NCBI GenBank assembly: GCA_033032175.1 | Contig: CM065319.1 | Coordinates: 15,721,018 to 15,785,017, forward strand | Origin: Saturnia japonica | Taxonomy: Eukaryota > Arthropoda > Insecta > Lepidoptera > Saturniidae | Reading direction: 5' to 3' | Length of the DNA: 64,000 nt | Shown here: positions 46,147 to 59,300 of the stretch, one piece after another | Layout: each line of letters begins with the position of its first letter | Position numbering within the stretch: position 1 is the stretch's first letter | Program-made: the position numbers and the translations under genes | The notes under the pieces: generated by a model | The model's input: only the letters and a program-made list of their open reading frames with translations | Told to the model about the DNA's origin: nothing | Database searches by the model: none

Positions 46147-49100
46147 ATGTCGGATCGAGAGGTACTATAATTAACGTAACATTCTTCACGATCGTTCGGT
46201 CGCATTCCCGCCTGAGCCTCATGCGTTTTATTTTCTTGGTGCCGGATGCTAAATTTACTAAGTTTCGATTCGGTTGGACGTTTTCAGAGGAGCCGCTCGA
46301 GGACCCGCAATGGGTCTCGGGAGCCGGTGGCGAAGCCTTCGGTGTTGTCAAGGGGGCATAGCAGAAGCCGGTCTAGGACGCCGCCCCCGCCGAAAGCGTC
46401 CAGCAGAAAATACAGGAGCCCGTAAGTTTTATTATACTTTTATCAATTCTAATAGTAGTTATTGCACTTCTAAATGTTATCAAGTAGAATATTAAAGAAT
46501 ATTGGGTTGTATTTTTTGCATATTCTCATAACCTCGCTTCAAGAGTAATCGTTCGGCGTCGATTGCGCAATTGTCATTTACGTACAAAATTCGTTATTTG
46601 AAATTGTATAGGCGATACAAACAATGATCTGGAAGTAATTTCGTCCATAGATTTTGTTCTATCTTTTAATATTTACGTAACCTTATGTTCAATCCTACCT
46701 TTTATATTTAAAAAAAATTCTACTTTATATTACAAAGGTAACCAAATATAAATAAGCTGTATTTTGTGATACTTGATTTTATGCAATTTTATTATTATCA
46801 TTTAATGAAATTCCAGTCAATATTGGTTGTATAGCCTTTTATTTTCTACTAACTCTCATATTTATCAAACATATAAATGAGTTTCTACCATTATAAAATT
46901 ATCATTCTGTCTTCTAATTGAGTAAGCCCATTGCAATTAAATAAAATGTTTATAATTTATTAATCCAATTTATATATTTATTTGAAGACATCGTTTAGTT
47001 TCGTTTTCCTTATCTCTTATTTATAAATATTTTAGAATTAATTATGTTAGCCCACATAGAATACTGTAATATTGTCTGACTAGTCCCAAATCCAATTAAT
47101 ATAAGGCCCCCATTCATTTTCAGTTGTTTTGTAACTATGGTTATGGTTTTAAAATGAAAGAATTGGAATAATGTGGTATAAGATAGCTTTATGTTATTAA
47201 GAATACATAAAAAGCTATATGAATATGCCCTATGTGGATCAAGTCTACTGTATGTATAAATTTTAGAATTTGGAGTACCTAGTTAAAGCCATATTATTAC
47301 ATGAAAAAAAGTAATATCGTATGTTATTCAACTCATAGTAACAGTGGAATGGAAAATTAATTTTGTTCAATAAAAATTTCCATAACAACAGTTTTATCAA
47401 TACTAGTAGCAAGGGAACATTGGCATGATAAGAACTACATTAATATTCATAGCAAATTGTTTGTGGCCTTTTATGCTTACTTTTCTTTCAACTGGAGTTG
47501 ATTTTTGTATTTACTATATATATTCATACTACAAAATACACACATATTATTTATACTATGGTTGCTAAATTTTGTAATGAAATATCAATTTTGCCTTTAT
47601 TATTATTATATATATATATCAAGATTTAAAAAAAGTTTTCTGCCTTTACTTTAAAAAAAGTTTTAGTCAATCAGCAAATCATAAATGTGAATTTTATATA
47701 TTATTCCATTAGTTCTATTATACTACCATTAATAAAATTTGTGTAATGTTCATCTGATTGAGTTACCTTAAGAAATTAAAAGATTTTTTTTTATTTAAAT
47801 AAATGTCTGACATTATTAATTATAATTAAAAATCTGTGTGTTATATACTTAATCTCAAACTAGTTTACAGTATTAAGAAACTTTATTGACCTCAATAAAT
47901 GTTTTTTTTTTGCCCAATTAAAATGATATGTTAGTCTTTAGTTGTTGCTTGAGTGGTAAAAGTTACAAATCTAATTTATTATGTTTAGTTATTGCATGAT
48001 ACGAGTACAGTCTAAGTGAATGCAGTAAATAAGTGTTTTTGTGTTTATTAACGGTACATTCATAGAATAACAAGATGCCTTGCTACCTATGGACTATAAC
48101 TCTTAGAATACACAAAATTTATATTGTTTTGTGTTGTGACTATTTAAATGATGCTAGTGTGCATGAACAAAATAGTGTTGGGAACTTCTAAATTTTACCC
48201 TATTAATAGGAAAAATATTTTATACAAACCAATGATTAATCTATGGGTACATTATAAACAAAATTAAAAAATCATAATATTGAATCCTGTTGATAAATTT
48301 ACATTTGAAATTATTATATTCTGGATACATAATATGAACTATTTGTATAATTATATTTTTATCTATCCTATGAATTGTAAATAAGAAGATAAATTGTCCA
48401 ATAAATCTTCAACAAACAATTAAAGTTAAAGATAAGTCGAGAATCATTAGAATACCAAAATAATTTGAATTTGCCGTTCTTATTTAGGTATTACATGCTA
48501 TTTTAAAATACAAAGGAAATTCTTTTCATTAGATAGAATAGAGAATAGAGTCTTTTTGTATTTGTTACTAGTCTAGTTTGCTAAGATAGTTTAAAAATAA
48601 TAGTATTAACAGTAAAAAGGTAACACTTGTAACTACTAATTGGTGACTTGCATATTTGGAAATAATAATATGTTAATTATTATATTACACATTCATATAA
48701 ACATACTTGAAATAGATGTGAAGGAAGGGTATAATTATTGCATAATTTGAATCAATTGTAGTTGATATAGTATTCCAAAACATTAAAAAACAATGTTTGT
48801 TCACTCATTTATGTGTGTTTTATAAATATAATGTGTCTTGTAAATACAATATCTCTATTTGTATATTCATTATATGATTGTTTACGTCCACTGCTATAAT
48901 TAAGCCACATAGTAGTAATACTATCCTTGATCTATGACTTTGTGGATACAATGACTCCTAGCAATTATACTATATCTCATCTAGACATGGGTAACACTGC
49001 ACTACGCCGCGCAATTGTAACGAGCCGCGCCACTTCATTATTCAGCCGACAAATTCATTTCTCTAACTCGCTCGCCTCGCGTACCTTTTTGCTGTGCTAT

Positions 49101-52100
49101 GACGCAAATTTGACTTAACTCAGTGAACTGGTGCGGCGCTGTAAACTGCGTTTGAGTTATTCAGTTGGCGTAAGGAATTTTGCTGAGTTACCCATGTTGG
49201 TCTTGCCACTTCACACAAAGTGCCTGTGTTGAAATAGTTTTCATGTGGTTTCAACTTATCTATTCCAAAGTTCAAATACAATGGTTCTATATGAAATATT
49301 GACCACAAGATTTATATTAATGTAACAAAAAATATCTCGCATAAATGAGTGAACAGATCCGTAATGGGAGTAGAGTTGTTGTGGATGTCTGCATGAACAA
49401 GCATGTTAACTGGCCCCCCCTGACGGCTGATGATAGGACCCACTCCAGGTCGAGGTCACGTTCGGGGTCCCCGCGGCGTGGCTACCGGTCGCGCTACTCG
49501 CGAACCCGCTCGCGCTCGTACTCGCCGCGCGGCTCCTATCGCCGGTCTCACTCGCACAGCCCGATGTCATCCCGTCGTCGCCATCTTGGTGACAGGGTGA
49601 GACTTTTGGTACATACCCGTTGTTTATACCTATCACGTTGCTGTGATATTTTTTAGTTTAGTTGGTAATATTGGAGTTGGCAAGGCAACAAACACAAACC
49701 CTTTATGAAATATCCATGATATTGATATAAAAAAATTTAAAATATAATTGATACTTTGAGTATGTACATTTCGAAATGGGTATTTGCATTGACACCTCCA
49801 ATTTGCCAAATACATTACACATACAAACACACATAATATATTTAAAAATTGCATTTCCAAATCTTATTTTGTAGACAAAATTTATGCTGTATGGATTGTT
49901 TTTTTCTTATTTCCGAGTCACCAAAATAGGAAAGTATGCCATACCTGATGATAAGTACAGCCTAAAAAGATTCAAACAAAATGTAATGCTGGCATGATAA
50001 CTATCTGTTGAAACAGACGTGGCCATTTTAAGATCTTTGGAATTAATTAACTTTTCCAGTAATTTACACGTAAATTAGTTATGTATTTAATTTTTTCTGA
50101 ATTTTGTATTCTGAAGTCTGAACACCGAACAGTTTGGAATCACCTTTGGAAATTTAAAAAAAAAATCGTTTATAGGTTCAGCTTATGGCCACAATCTCAC
50201 CTTATGGGTAAATGACGATTAGCCCAAGATAGTGACACTAGTGGGAGGACTGGCTCTCAAGTGCAGCTGCCGGAACACACCTATAGTGACAGATATTGTG
50301 ACAGTGGTGACAGATATTAAACTTGAGGGTGGTAGCTAGTGAGGAAGGCATAAGAAAAAGCGCTGCCACCATACTAGGGTTTCATCACCATGTTTTCCTT
50401 CACCAAAAGCTTAGGCTCATTGCAGGTATATGAACTCACATCAATCAATGCAATGTCTGTACACTACTAATTGCTTCAGTACGGATAAAATAGGAAAAAC
50501 AATTTTTTTTTTGTTCAACATTATTACACCCGAAGCAGATATAATCTTTATGCTTAAGCAGAATTTGTAAAGAATTGAAAAAATCGACTGGTTCATGATA
50601 AACATGATGAAGACCCCTTGAACCAAGATTCCTATTTTAAATAGAGAATGAAATTGCTATTTTAATATTTTTTACCCCTTATATATTACAAGAAAAAGAC
50701 CGATTGAAGTTTCATTATGTAAGTATCAAATACTTTGAAATATTACAGAAAAGTAGTTTTAGCCTGCATAAATAAAAGAAATGAACCTAATAGACAGATT
50801 AATCTCTCGTTTAATACACACTTTTAACAAATATTAATAAGTTAGATGTTAAAAAGTCTTGTGTTTCATATGTTATTTTTTCCATCAGGAGAATCCGACT
50901 CCGTCAAGGTGTTTGGGAGTGTTTGGCCTCAGTTTGTACACTACCGAACAACAAATCAACCATATCTTTTCGAAATTTGGCCCAGTTGACAAAGTTCAAG
51001 TTGTTATTGATGCTAAGGTGAGCTTTAACTTTTGAAATTATAACAATCTCGTTAATATCAGCATGGTGATTGAATGTGGTCGACTGGTGGGAGTATCACA
51101 GCATGTTGTTCTTGTCTGAAGGTTATTATTGGTAACACATAATGGAACAGAAACAACTGTAAGGCTGGCTACACACGTTGAACAAATCACGTTGTGGCCA
51201 TTGGTAACTGTGCGCAGTAATAACATCTTAGCTCTGAGTTTGTAAAAGACTGTAGTCCTGTTTGGGTGTTTGGTATTAATCATTATGTGAAGTATTTGCC
51301 TGTTAGCCATTTTCTATGTCAACAATGTGCATGTAATGTCAACAGACGGGACGTTCTCGCGGATTCTGCTTCGTCTACTTCGTGAACCAGGACGACGCCA
51401 AGGTGGCCAAGAACGAGTGCACCGGTATGGAGATTGACGGACGTCGAATCCGCGTGGATTTCTCTATCACACAACGCGCCCACACTCCAACGCCTGGCAT
51501 ATACATGGGCAAGCCGACGTGAGTAGAGAAAACAAAAAATACAAATTTACTTTAATTTTGGTAATGTAAATCGTTAATTTAAGGTCATAATTGGCAATAA
51601 TTTTGATAATTTTAAATATACTTGCCATTAACATGAATAGGTGGTATAATTTTTCGTATTTGTGAATGTTATCTTGAAGTTAAAGAGCAGTACAAGTATT
51701 CATAAGAAATTATGTTACCAGTAGTTACTATACAAATGAATAAGATAGAAGTGTCTGTTTGTAATATCAAAATAACAGCTTTTTACTCAATGCATATAAA
51801 GTATATATACGGTACTTTAACAAAAAAACAATTGTAAAAATTCTGTCTGTCTGATTGTTCCTGGTAATCTCTGAAATAGTTGGACCGATTTTGACGAGAC
51901 TTTCACTGGCAGATAGCTAATGTTATAAGGAGTAACTTGGCTACTTTTATTTCAGAAAAACAATTAGAAAAAACGACGATTTGGAGCGCTTAAACGGCTT
52001 ATGCTGAGTAAACCATGAGATATATCAAATTAATGTAGTAGATAATTGTAGATCTTAAAAAGACCTACAGTACGTCTGCGAGCTCATTAATGACCGTTAG

Positions 52101-55100
52101 GAGGTGATAGGGGTTAACCCCCATAATGCAAAAGTGAACCATTTTTGACATTCATGATTTTTAGGATTTTTCAAAATAAGTCAAAAATGTATTTAAAAAA
52201 GTATCAATTTCCGCCTGCTTTCTTTGTGATAATTTTTTTTTAGGTTCATTGAAATAAGTTCCTAGTTGGTATGTATTGTTGGAGAGCTAAGAAAACTGTT
52301 GTTTTTAAAATAATCTGCATGCCAAGTTTCATAAGGTTTTTTTTTGTTTTTAAGGCATTTTAGTGGAAAAAAATACACAAAAATATTGAAATAATATCGT
52401 TTTTCATCTCGCATTTTTGAATTTGGAATGATAATTGTTGTTTTAATATTTATAAATAAATAACCAGTGTTTAATCGTTTTTATAAATCGGAAGAAAAAA
52501 TGAGATTCAAATTGATACTTTTTTTAAATAAATTTTTTATATTGAATTTTTGAGTTATTTTGAAAAAAGCTAAAAAATATATTACTCAAAAATGCTCACT
52601 ATTGCATAATGCATATGGGGGTAAAATTATCGCAAATAGTCTCCCCTATCACCTCATAACGGGAATACGTCGAATTACCGATATCCCTGTATATAAAAGG
52701 TTAATTGAATGACTGACTGACATATCAACACAGCCCAAACTATTGGAGCTAGGACTGTGAAGATTTGCATGGGAGTTCCTTTTATATTGTACCTGATACT
52801 AAGGAAGGATTTTATGTTTCAAAGTTTGATTGCTAGATTGAAAGTTTCTATGAAAATCCGTCTTTAAAAAAAAAATTAATAGATACTCCAACAACATTAC
52901 TCACTATACTACCCGAGCGCAATAAGTTAAGACCTGGGAGCGGTGACGCCACGGACGCATGGTTGTACTGTGCACAAAAAATATCACAACAAGTTTCTAC
53001 CCGCGACTTCGTCTCTGCTATTTTTTTTAATGTAGTGAGTGTTGCACTCGGAACAACGCCGCCTTATATTTATTATACTTGAGCTATTATACAAGCCTGC
53101 GAACTGAGTCATAAATATTTTTTATCAGACCTCTCGCTCCCACTTATAGGCCTTACAGGTAAACACAACTGTTTGTTCCGTTTTTCGTTTTCAAAAAAGT
53201 CCAACACTTAACACGAGATTTTTCTCTCCGCTACGTAAAGTTTTACCCTTCATTATAACAATAAACTTAACACAAAAATACAGTAAAATATAGCAGTAAC
53301 TCTAATAACTATTAACGAAACAGTATCAAAAAAGATTATAAAATCGGAGTGCGTCGTCGTTGCGTGACATAAGCCAGTACGAGACTAAGATGAGATGTAA
53401 AAATAAAAATGGCGTTGCCTACAACACATTAGCTCGAGGGGAAGTTACAGGGTAGCGGGCGGAGGGTTGCAATCCAGGCGAGTCTCAACTTATCGCGCAC
53501 GGGTAGTACAGTATTATTATAATTATGTATGAGTAGTATACCTGATGCGTATGGTTACTTAAACGAGTATATGTACATATAACATAATACATATATTATA
53601 ACTTAATAATATTGAAGATATTTCATATTTTTAAGAATGGATTCTCATTGTCTTTTTTTATATTGCTGAAACTTGGAAAAGCCCAATATCAGAAATACAC
53701 ACATGATCTGATTTATGGGTGTTCCAGATGTTGGCATATCAAAAATAAGCAGTTTTAGAGTAAGTTGACTACAAGCTAAGTTGATTTACTAAAGGCCTGT
53801 TAAGACAAATAATTATATGCTGATGAAAGTCATGAACTCTTTTTGAGATGAATACTTTTGTATATCACTTTTTTTTTTTCAAATATATATTTTTGACAAT
53901 TATTTACAGCATCAGCAGCAGAGGTGACAATGGTTATGATAGAGACAGACGTAGAGATAGAGAGTAAGTTTTGTTTTCATTTAAACCTTATTAGGTTGAT
54001 GCTTTAGAATGAAACTGGACATTACATTTTAGTATAAGGATTGTTATAATACATAATAATTACTCTGATAATTTTAAAATATTCTTAAGTTATGCTCAGC
54101 TATGCTAATATTGTCATTTGTTCATTTGAAATTGTTATTTTTAAATCATGTATCTCATCTGTACACATTGGATAAAAGGCCTTGTGAATCATTGATAATT
54201 GCCTCAATTTTGTTGCACTGATGTAAATGTATCCATTAAAATTAGTGAAGAATTCTGTCACTGAAGCCTATACGAGGACCTACATTAGAGTGGATGCCCA
54301 CCACGTTGCATGAATAGGTCATGATCTCGCAGGTCAATTGGCTAACAGTTGACTCTACTGGAGTCTGGCAAAAGCTGTGCAAGCCAATTTCTGTCGTCAT
54401 AGTAAGCGCCGTCCATGCCGCGTCATTTCAACTATAGTCACCATCAAGGAACATACTTTCCATATATAGCTCACATTCAGTGTTCACACAATAATAATAC
54501 AGCGAGGTTATAATATTCGCGAAGGACACCTCCCGTGACGGATACATAACGCGACTCGCCTGTAGGTACAAGGTTATAGGCATGTCAGATTACAAAGCGG
54601 GCCGGATTACCGCGGTTCCACTGTATTCAATATAATATACCAAATGTTGTTTATTGTGTTCTTTAATTTACTAAATTCCACGTCGAATTATTTATAGTAC
54701 ATAGAATCTTACCACTTTGTAATGTAATTTGTAGGATTACAAGGTCTTTTTTTTAATAGTACATTTTTTCAAAGGCCGTGAAATAGGCAATTGCCATTTT
54801 CGCCGAAGTATATATAGTGCTTTTATCAAACATTCATGGAAATATTGTCATTATTTTCGAAAAAAAACACGCGAAGTATCGAATTCGTTAGTTCGGTGAA
54901 TAAATTTTAAAAAATCTGAGAAACGTCTTTAGTGAGGTAGAAAACAAAACAAGTGCGGGCGTACAAAGTACACAGGTCAGAAGTGTAACTGCATTAGCAA
55001 ACAAATTTTTCAATCTCGTTTATATTTATACTAATCTAAAGCTTTTGATGTCCGAGACTTAGAGGGAGGGAAAAAGAAAGATATGACAGGAATTTAATTA

Positions 55101-58100
55101 ATTTAATTGTCATTAAAATATTAAGTATATTAATTTCTTAAATGACGAGTGGCAAATTAAAATGCCACATGTTATTTGTAAATTTTAAAGCTTCCTAACC
55201 TTCAAACAAATTAACATAAAAAATTGTATATTAACAAAAATTTAACAAATATATTACTTATCTTGAACAACTGCTTAGTATAGGACGATTTACAAATTTA
55301 TAACAAAATGTTTATTTATAAATTTAACTCACTTATTTACACGTTGTCTCCATGGCTACGTGCTTCATGCTACGTTCGCCCTTTCTCACTCTCTCTCAAT
55401 CGCTCTCTCCCTCCCTTTCTCAAAAGCACATTTTCGTGACGCGTTGCAACCGTAAAAATATTACCCTCATGCGCGCAAAGTAATTTCACTTCAAAAATAT
55501 TCAGGAAATCAATAGGATTGGGTTCCAATGTGGTCGATTTGGCGTGGCATACCCCATATATATAGTGTATTTTAATACAATAATGATACATACAGTTTTG
55601 TACAATAATAAGAGAGAAAATTCTTTCGAGATTTCTTTCTACTTGAGGCAGTCTGACTGGTGGAATACCTCCACCCCATAGACGATCGCAGCCAAATAAC
55701 CTTGTGTTGTGTTCCTGTGGTGCGGAGGGTTTCCAGAGCTCTTTGGGGAAGTGGAGTTCAAGATTGGCAACGCGCTAGTGATACCTATGGTATAACAAAC
55801 GTTTATTCATAGACTGTGATGACCGCTTAACGTCAGGCAGGCCGTATGTTTTTTTTTCCACGTCTTCCTTGGCTTGGGAAAAGTATTTCAGTTATTAATA
55901 GAGATGATTTTTTAACAGCAGTGATTATTACTACCGCGGGGGCGGCGGCGGCGGCGGCGGTTACCGCGAGCGCGAGTACTACCACCGCGGAGGCGGCGGC
56001 GGCTACAGGCACCGCTCACCTTCACCACACTACCGTCGCAGTCGCCGTTACGAACGCGAGCGCTCCTACTCGCCGCGTAAGTCTTACTACTATAACGACC
56101 GTTAATACCCTCCCTCCCCATCTTACCTTATCCTAACTCACATCCATCCATACTCCTCAAATCTTGCCAACGATAAACGCTCCGAGTAACGCGTGTAAAT
56201 AATTAATATATATTGAATTTTTACTATATTGATGTAATTCAAGTGAAGGGATTTATTTGGTAACATTAGTAATTAATACTTTTTATGTGTCCTAGAATTT
56301 ATTGAAGATGTCATATTATTTTTTGAATAATCCCTTCATGATTATTACATTAATGTAAGTAAAACCGTTTGGCTCGGCAGGCTTGTACGGACGGCACGCG
56401 CCTCTACAACGATAACTTGACATGGAATGAAACTTTACAAACACGCTCCGTTTCGACGGTGTGAAACATCAATTTTTTATTTTCTCTGTCTACTTATATC
56501 ATGAAACAGATCGTAATGTTGATCAATCTGTTTTAAAAAACAATGAGTTTAATGACGTGAGAGAATTTAATGAAAAACCAGTTGAGTTTTATTATTGAGA
56601 ATTTTTGTAATAGTTGCGTGTCTAATTTCCAGTTATATAGGAGATCAAACAATGAGATGGCAATATGCCGCCGGGCCGCGTCGTGAACTAATCGCTGTGT
56701 CGCTTGCCGGCGCGGTTCCGCCGTTCGATGCCCGCGGTAGACCTAAACTTGTCGCGGCACTTGCCTATGGATATTGAATTTGTATCAAAAAATATATATC
56801 ATTTACATATGTTGGATATTAGAACATCCGTGTGAGAGTCGGTCAAGCCTTGAAATGATACATCCCCTTGTGATTAAGTTTTATTTTTTTAATGAATTTC
56901 GTAATAGAGCTTGTTTTAAAGGTTTCATTCGAACTGTGACAGTTGTTCTAACACAGCATACGTAGTGGACAGGACAAACGATGTATTCCTTTTTTTTTTT
57001 TTAAGTCTAATATACTGTTGTTATGTTATAAATACCACAGTCTAACCATAGAGATAAAAACAGAAAATTTGTAAAAAAATAATATGAATTTATTTACATG
57101 CAATGTGTATTGCTCAATATGATTTTAAGGTATAATGTTAGATGGGTAAATAAAATTAAAAATGGTAGTTTTAGAACTTTTCTGAAGGATGTTAAAACTA
57201 TGCTTTAAATTATAATTTTTTTACCTATGTTTCTACCTTTTTGGAAAGCATTTTATTTACAAGCAAACAAACAAAAATAATAATCAATAGGTAAATTTTA
57301 TTATTACATTAAGTGCAAATAGTTCATTCAGTTTATTAAAATGAAATAATCATGCATTGTCATGCCAAAGATTAATAAAAATTATTAATTTCATTATATA
57401 CTTTAATAAATCAACCTGTGTGGATGTTGAGTCCTCAAATAAATTAGTACAAAAGATCGGATCCACTCCCATAAATTGTAACTGATTATTTTATTTTTTA
57501 GATCTGTAACAGGGTTACCATACTTTTAGGTTAATTAAGAAAGTTCGGGAATTATACGTTGCATAATTATTCATGAAAACTCGTGGTTTTTACAATGAAG
57601 CTGGCTTACATTGATAAAAAAAAATTGAAAATCTTAAACAAATATATACTACATTTTATTATTATTTCGTAACATTGATTAAGATTTTACTTGACGATTT
57701 ATAGGCCGCCTTTGTACCTAATAATAAAGTGTTTAAATTAGTCTCAAAATCAATAAAACAAAATGTAAAATACTTTGTGGTAGCAAATTTTCTTTAGTAA
57801 ATTTTTACCAAATTTTACTTACATCTTTAAATTATAAATATGTCACCAAGAACTCATCAGGGTATGTCGGGAGATGTATTTTTGAGTGTTTCGAAACCGT
57901 GTGCCGATGTGGTGGATCATGTGTTCACTTAAATCAGGTGCGACCTTGCATGCATGTGTACATACGTACGAGTGTGTGTGGTCCAACACTAATAGGATGA
58001 AATAATATTTGATTAAATATGAGAAAATACGCTTCGGCCCAGAAAAACCATGTCTTTTCTATAACACGGAGAACATTAATTATCTAAACAATGTGGTCAC

Positions 58101-58464
58101 CCTGTCACAGCTTTAAGGCACATATAGACATGCTAGTAAGTAGCATGAAAGCATGCTATTATTGAACAATTGTCACACAGTGGCATGTGTATCGAAACCA
58201 TTTCTAGTGTCGAGCATGTTTAAATAAGCCATTGAAGAGTTGTAAGCTTGCTTTTTAATAACATGTCTATTTGTACCTTTAGTTTTTAAGTTTGTGTGCT
58301 CCTTCTGAACATTTTTATTAATTTATTCATATGTATTTGAATAGATTTATAATAATGTTCAATATACATGTCATCATTCCCATTATTATTAATATCATAA
58401 TTACTATAATAATAATAATAATATAATTGTTACACTACTGTTTAACTTTGCAGGTCGTTATTAG
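46147..58464 (+). CDS. tra2: Transformer-2 splicing regulator (tra2)
   Basis: Nuclear SR-like factor that binds GAA-rich exonic enhancers and promotes splicing, including sex-specific splicing in many insects. Exons: 46147-46161, 46288-46421, 49437-49596, 50889-51017, 51346-51518, 53910-53963, 55919-56076, 58454-58464; GT-AG sites and phases join to 277 aa. RS1 (residues 6-103; [21 protein letters not shown]), then one RRM (about 108-189) with RNP2 CLGVFGL and RNP1 RGFCFVYF. The TRA2 signature linker [15 protein letters not shown] (190-204) follows, then an Arg/Gly-rich RS2 with eight Gly in a row, ending SYSPRRY as in animal TRA2 proteins. The start MSDRE in exon 1 is chosen for the phase-0 junction to RS1. 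Two alternative forms are listed separately. Confidence 0.96.
46422..48926. other. tra2 intron 2, AT-rich part
   Basis: No exon, gene or known element seen; AT-rich with TA and TAT runs (47605-47625). If a poison exon exists, as in vertebrate TRA2B, it would be sought here, but none was recognised. Confidence 0.4.
48978..49202. mobile_element. MITE with ACATGGGTAAC ends in tra2 intron 2
   Basis: Left ctagacatgggtaacactg, right gctgagttacccatgttgg: the ends are inverted (acatgggtaac). The body is GC-richer (cgccgcgcaattg, gcgccacttcatt, tggtgcggcgctgtaaactg). Related to 4055-4165, 6600-6720 and 32260-32520. Confidence 0.7.
49345..49436 (+). other. Possible alternative first coding part of tra2
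   Basis: An ATG at 49345 opens a frame that runs without stop through the exon 3 acceptor and stays in the tra2 frame ([15 protein letters not shown]... TADDR then [10 protein letters not shown]). A transcript starting in intron 2 would give a TRA2 lacking most of RS1 with 31 new residues. Only the open frame supports this. Confidence 0.25.
50190..50470 (-). mobile_element. SINE family B copy in tra2 intron 3
   Basis: Reverse-strand match: ctctcaagtgcagctgccgg, aacacacctatagtgacag, aaacttgagggtggtagc, gctgccaccatactagggtt, ctcattgcaggtatatgaactc. Contains a small internal duplication (acagatattgtgacagtgg / tgacagatattaaac). Confidence 0.7.
51746..53050 (+). mobile_element. Helitron-like repeats in tra2 intron 5
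   Basis: First element starts gtgtctgtttgtaatatcaa, then ctgtctgattgttcctggta and ttggaccgattttgacgaga with actttcactggcagatagc. A second begins near 52683 (ctgtatataaaaggttaatt, ggagctaggactgtgaag, catgggagttccttttatat) and ends in acccgcgacttcgtct near 53000-53020. Matches 61375-61889. Non-coding. Confidence 0.6.
55610..55850 (+). repeat. Family C repeat just before tra2 exon 7
   Basis: tttctttctacttgaggcagtc, ggaatacctccaccccatag, agccaaataaccttgtgttg, ggtttccagagctctttgg, ggcaacgcgctagtgatacc. It ends about 70 bases before the exon 7 acceptor pair. Confidence 0.7.
55919..56105 (+). other. tra2: tra2 exon 7 with read-through terminal form
   Basis: If the GTAAGT donor at 56077 is not used, translation continues from SPR into KSYYYNDR and stops at 56103-56105, giving a 283-residue TRA2 instead of 277 with SPRRY. 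The acceptor is CAG-CAG (exon from 55919 or 55922), so one codon can be gained or lost (DSDYYYR or DDYYYR). Both readings keep the frame. Confidence 0.7.
56106..58453. other. tra2 intron 7 / alternative 3' UTR
   Basis: For the spliced form this is an intron ending TTAACTTTGCAG; for the read-through form it is 3' UTR. A GC-rich stretch at 56660-56770 (gccgggccgcgtcgtgaac, gccggcgcggttccgccg) breaks the AT-rich background; the frame 56595-56777 across it has no recognisable domain. Confidence 0.5.
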
Positions 58465-59300
58465 TAAGTTCGCGACGGTCAACACTACGAGAATAGAATA
58501 AGTTAGTTTTGTACTGGAATAGAACACGTTAAAAATTGTCTCCACTGGGCCTCGTATTGCATTTATACTGTACCTGTGTGTTGTATTGTGTTGTGTTGGA
58601 GGGACGATTTTTTGTTGTTGTATTAATTAATTATTGTTAACTGATATTGAATAATATTTGTAACACTACAAACTACCATATATGTTCCGAAGAACGCGAT
58701 GCGACAGCCCGGCTAATTTTACTAATGGGGTTTTATTTTTAGATTGTAAGACTAGCGTGTAAAACGGCCCATAAGGCCTTTTAGATACCTCTAGAATGTA
58801 ATAAGAAAATTTAGCTCGTAAATAAAGTTTTAACACTTAAGTCTCTAATATTAATTTTGTTTGTTTGAAAAGGTATTGAAACAAGAAGTAAAGGATGAAG
58901 TTCCTTGAAACGTAACTGTGTTCGAAGTTTTGAAAATGTTTGCATTGAAAGAAAGACCTTGTGAAATGGCGGTCGAAAATATCCGGGACCGGCCCGAGGG
59001 CGCCGCTTGTCGAAGCGAAAAGAATATGATCGTGTAATACACGATATTTGGGAAGCCCAAGCTTTCAAGACATTGAAGAGAGAAGTCTCGAGCAAAATTG
59101 ATCATATTCTTTATCTTCTGACTTAAAAAAAAAGATGACCGAAAATAATTAGCTCTGGCAATATCCTTTATCACATTGCATTTCGAGACGGTAGTTATAT
59201 ATTATTATTACTATATTTTATATATCGGATGTATGTATACACTTTGACATGCACACAATATTACTTAGTTGTAGATTTGTGAGCGACTTGTTAATATAAT
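58465..59300 (+). terminator. tra2 3' UTR and poly(A) signals
   Basis: AATAAA at 58821-58826 gives a 3' UTR of about 380 bases. A second AATAAA lies near 59299. Between them (58863-59110) is a stretch with about 16 GAA trinucleotides in 250 bases. Open frames on the minus strand here (58811-59095, 58851-59174) show no domain and were not called. Confidence 0.5.

Noticed and set aside
49406..49636. 76-codon minus-strand frame
   Set aside because: Antisense of the RS-coding tra2 exon 3.
55846..56136. 96-codon Ala/Thr-rich plus-strand frame
   Set aside because: Shifted frame of tra2 exon 7; the Gly/Arg/Tyr frame continues the TRA2 protein.
56595..56777. 60-codon plus-strand frame
   Set aside because: Starts in AT-rich intron and crosses a GC block; no recognisable homology.
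58811..59174. 94- and 107-codon minus-strand frames
   Set aside because: No domain, no splice context; lie in the tra2 3' flank.
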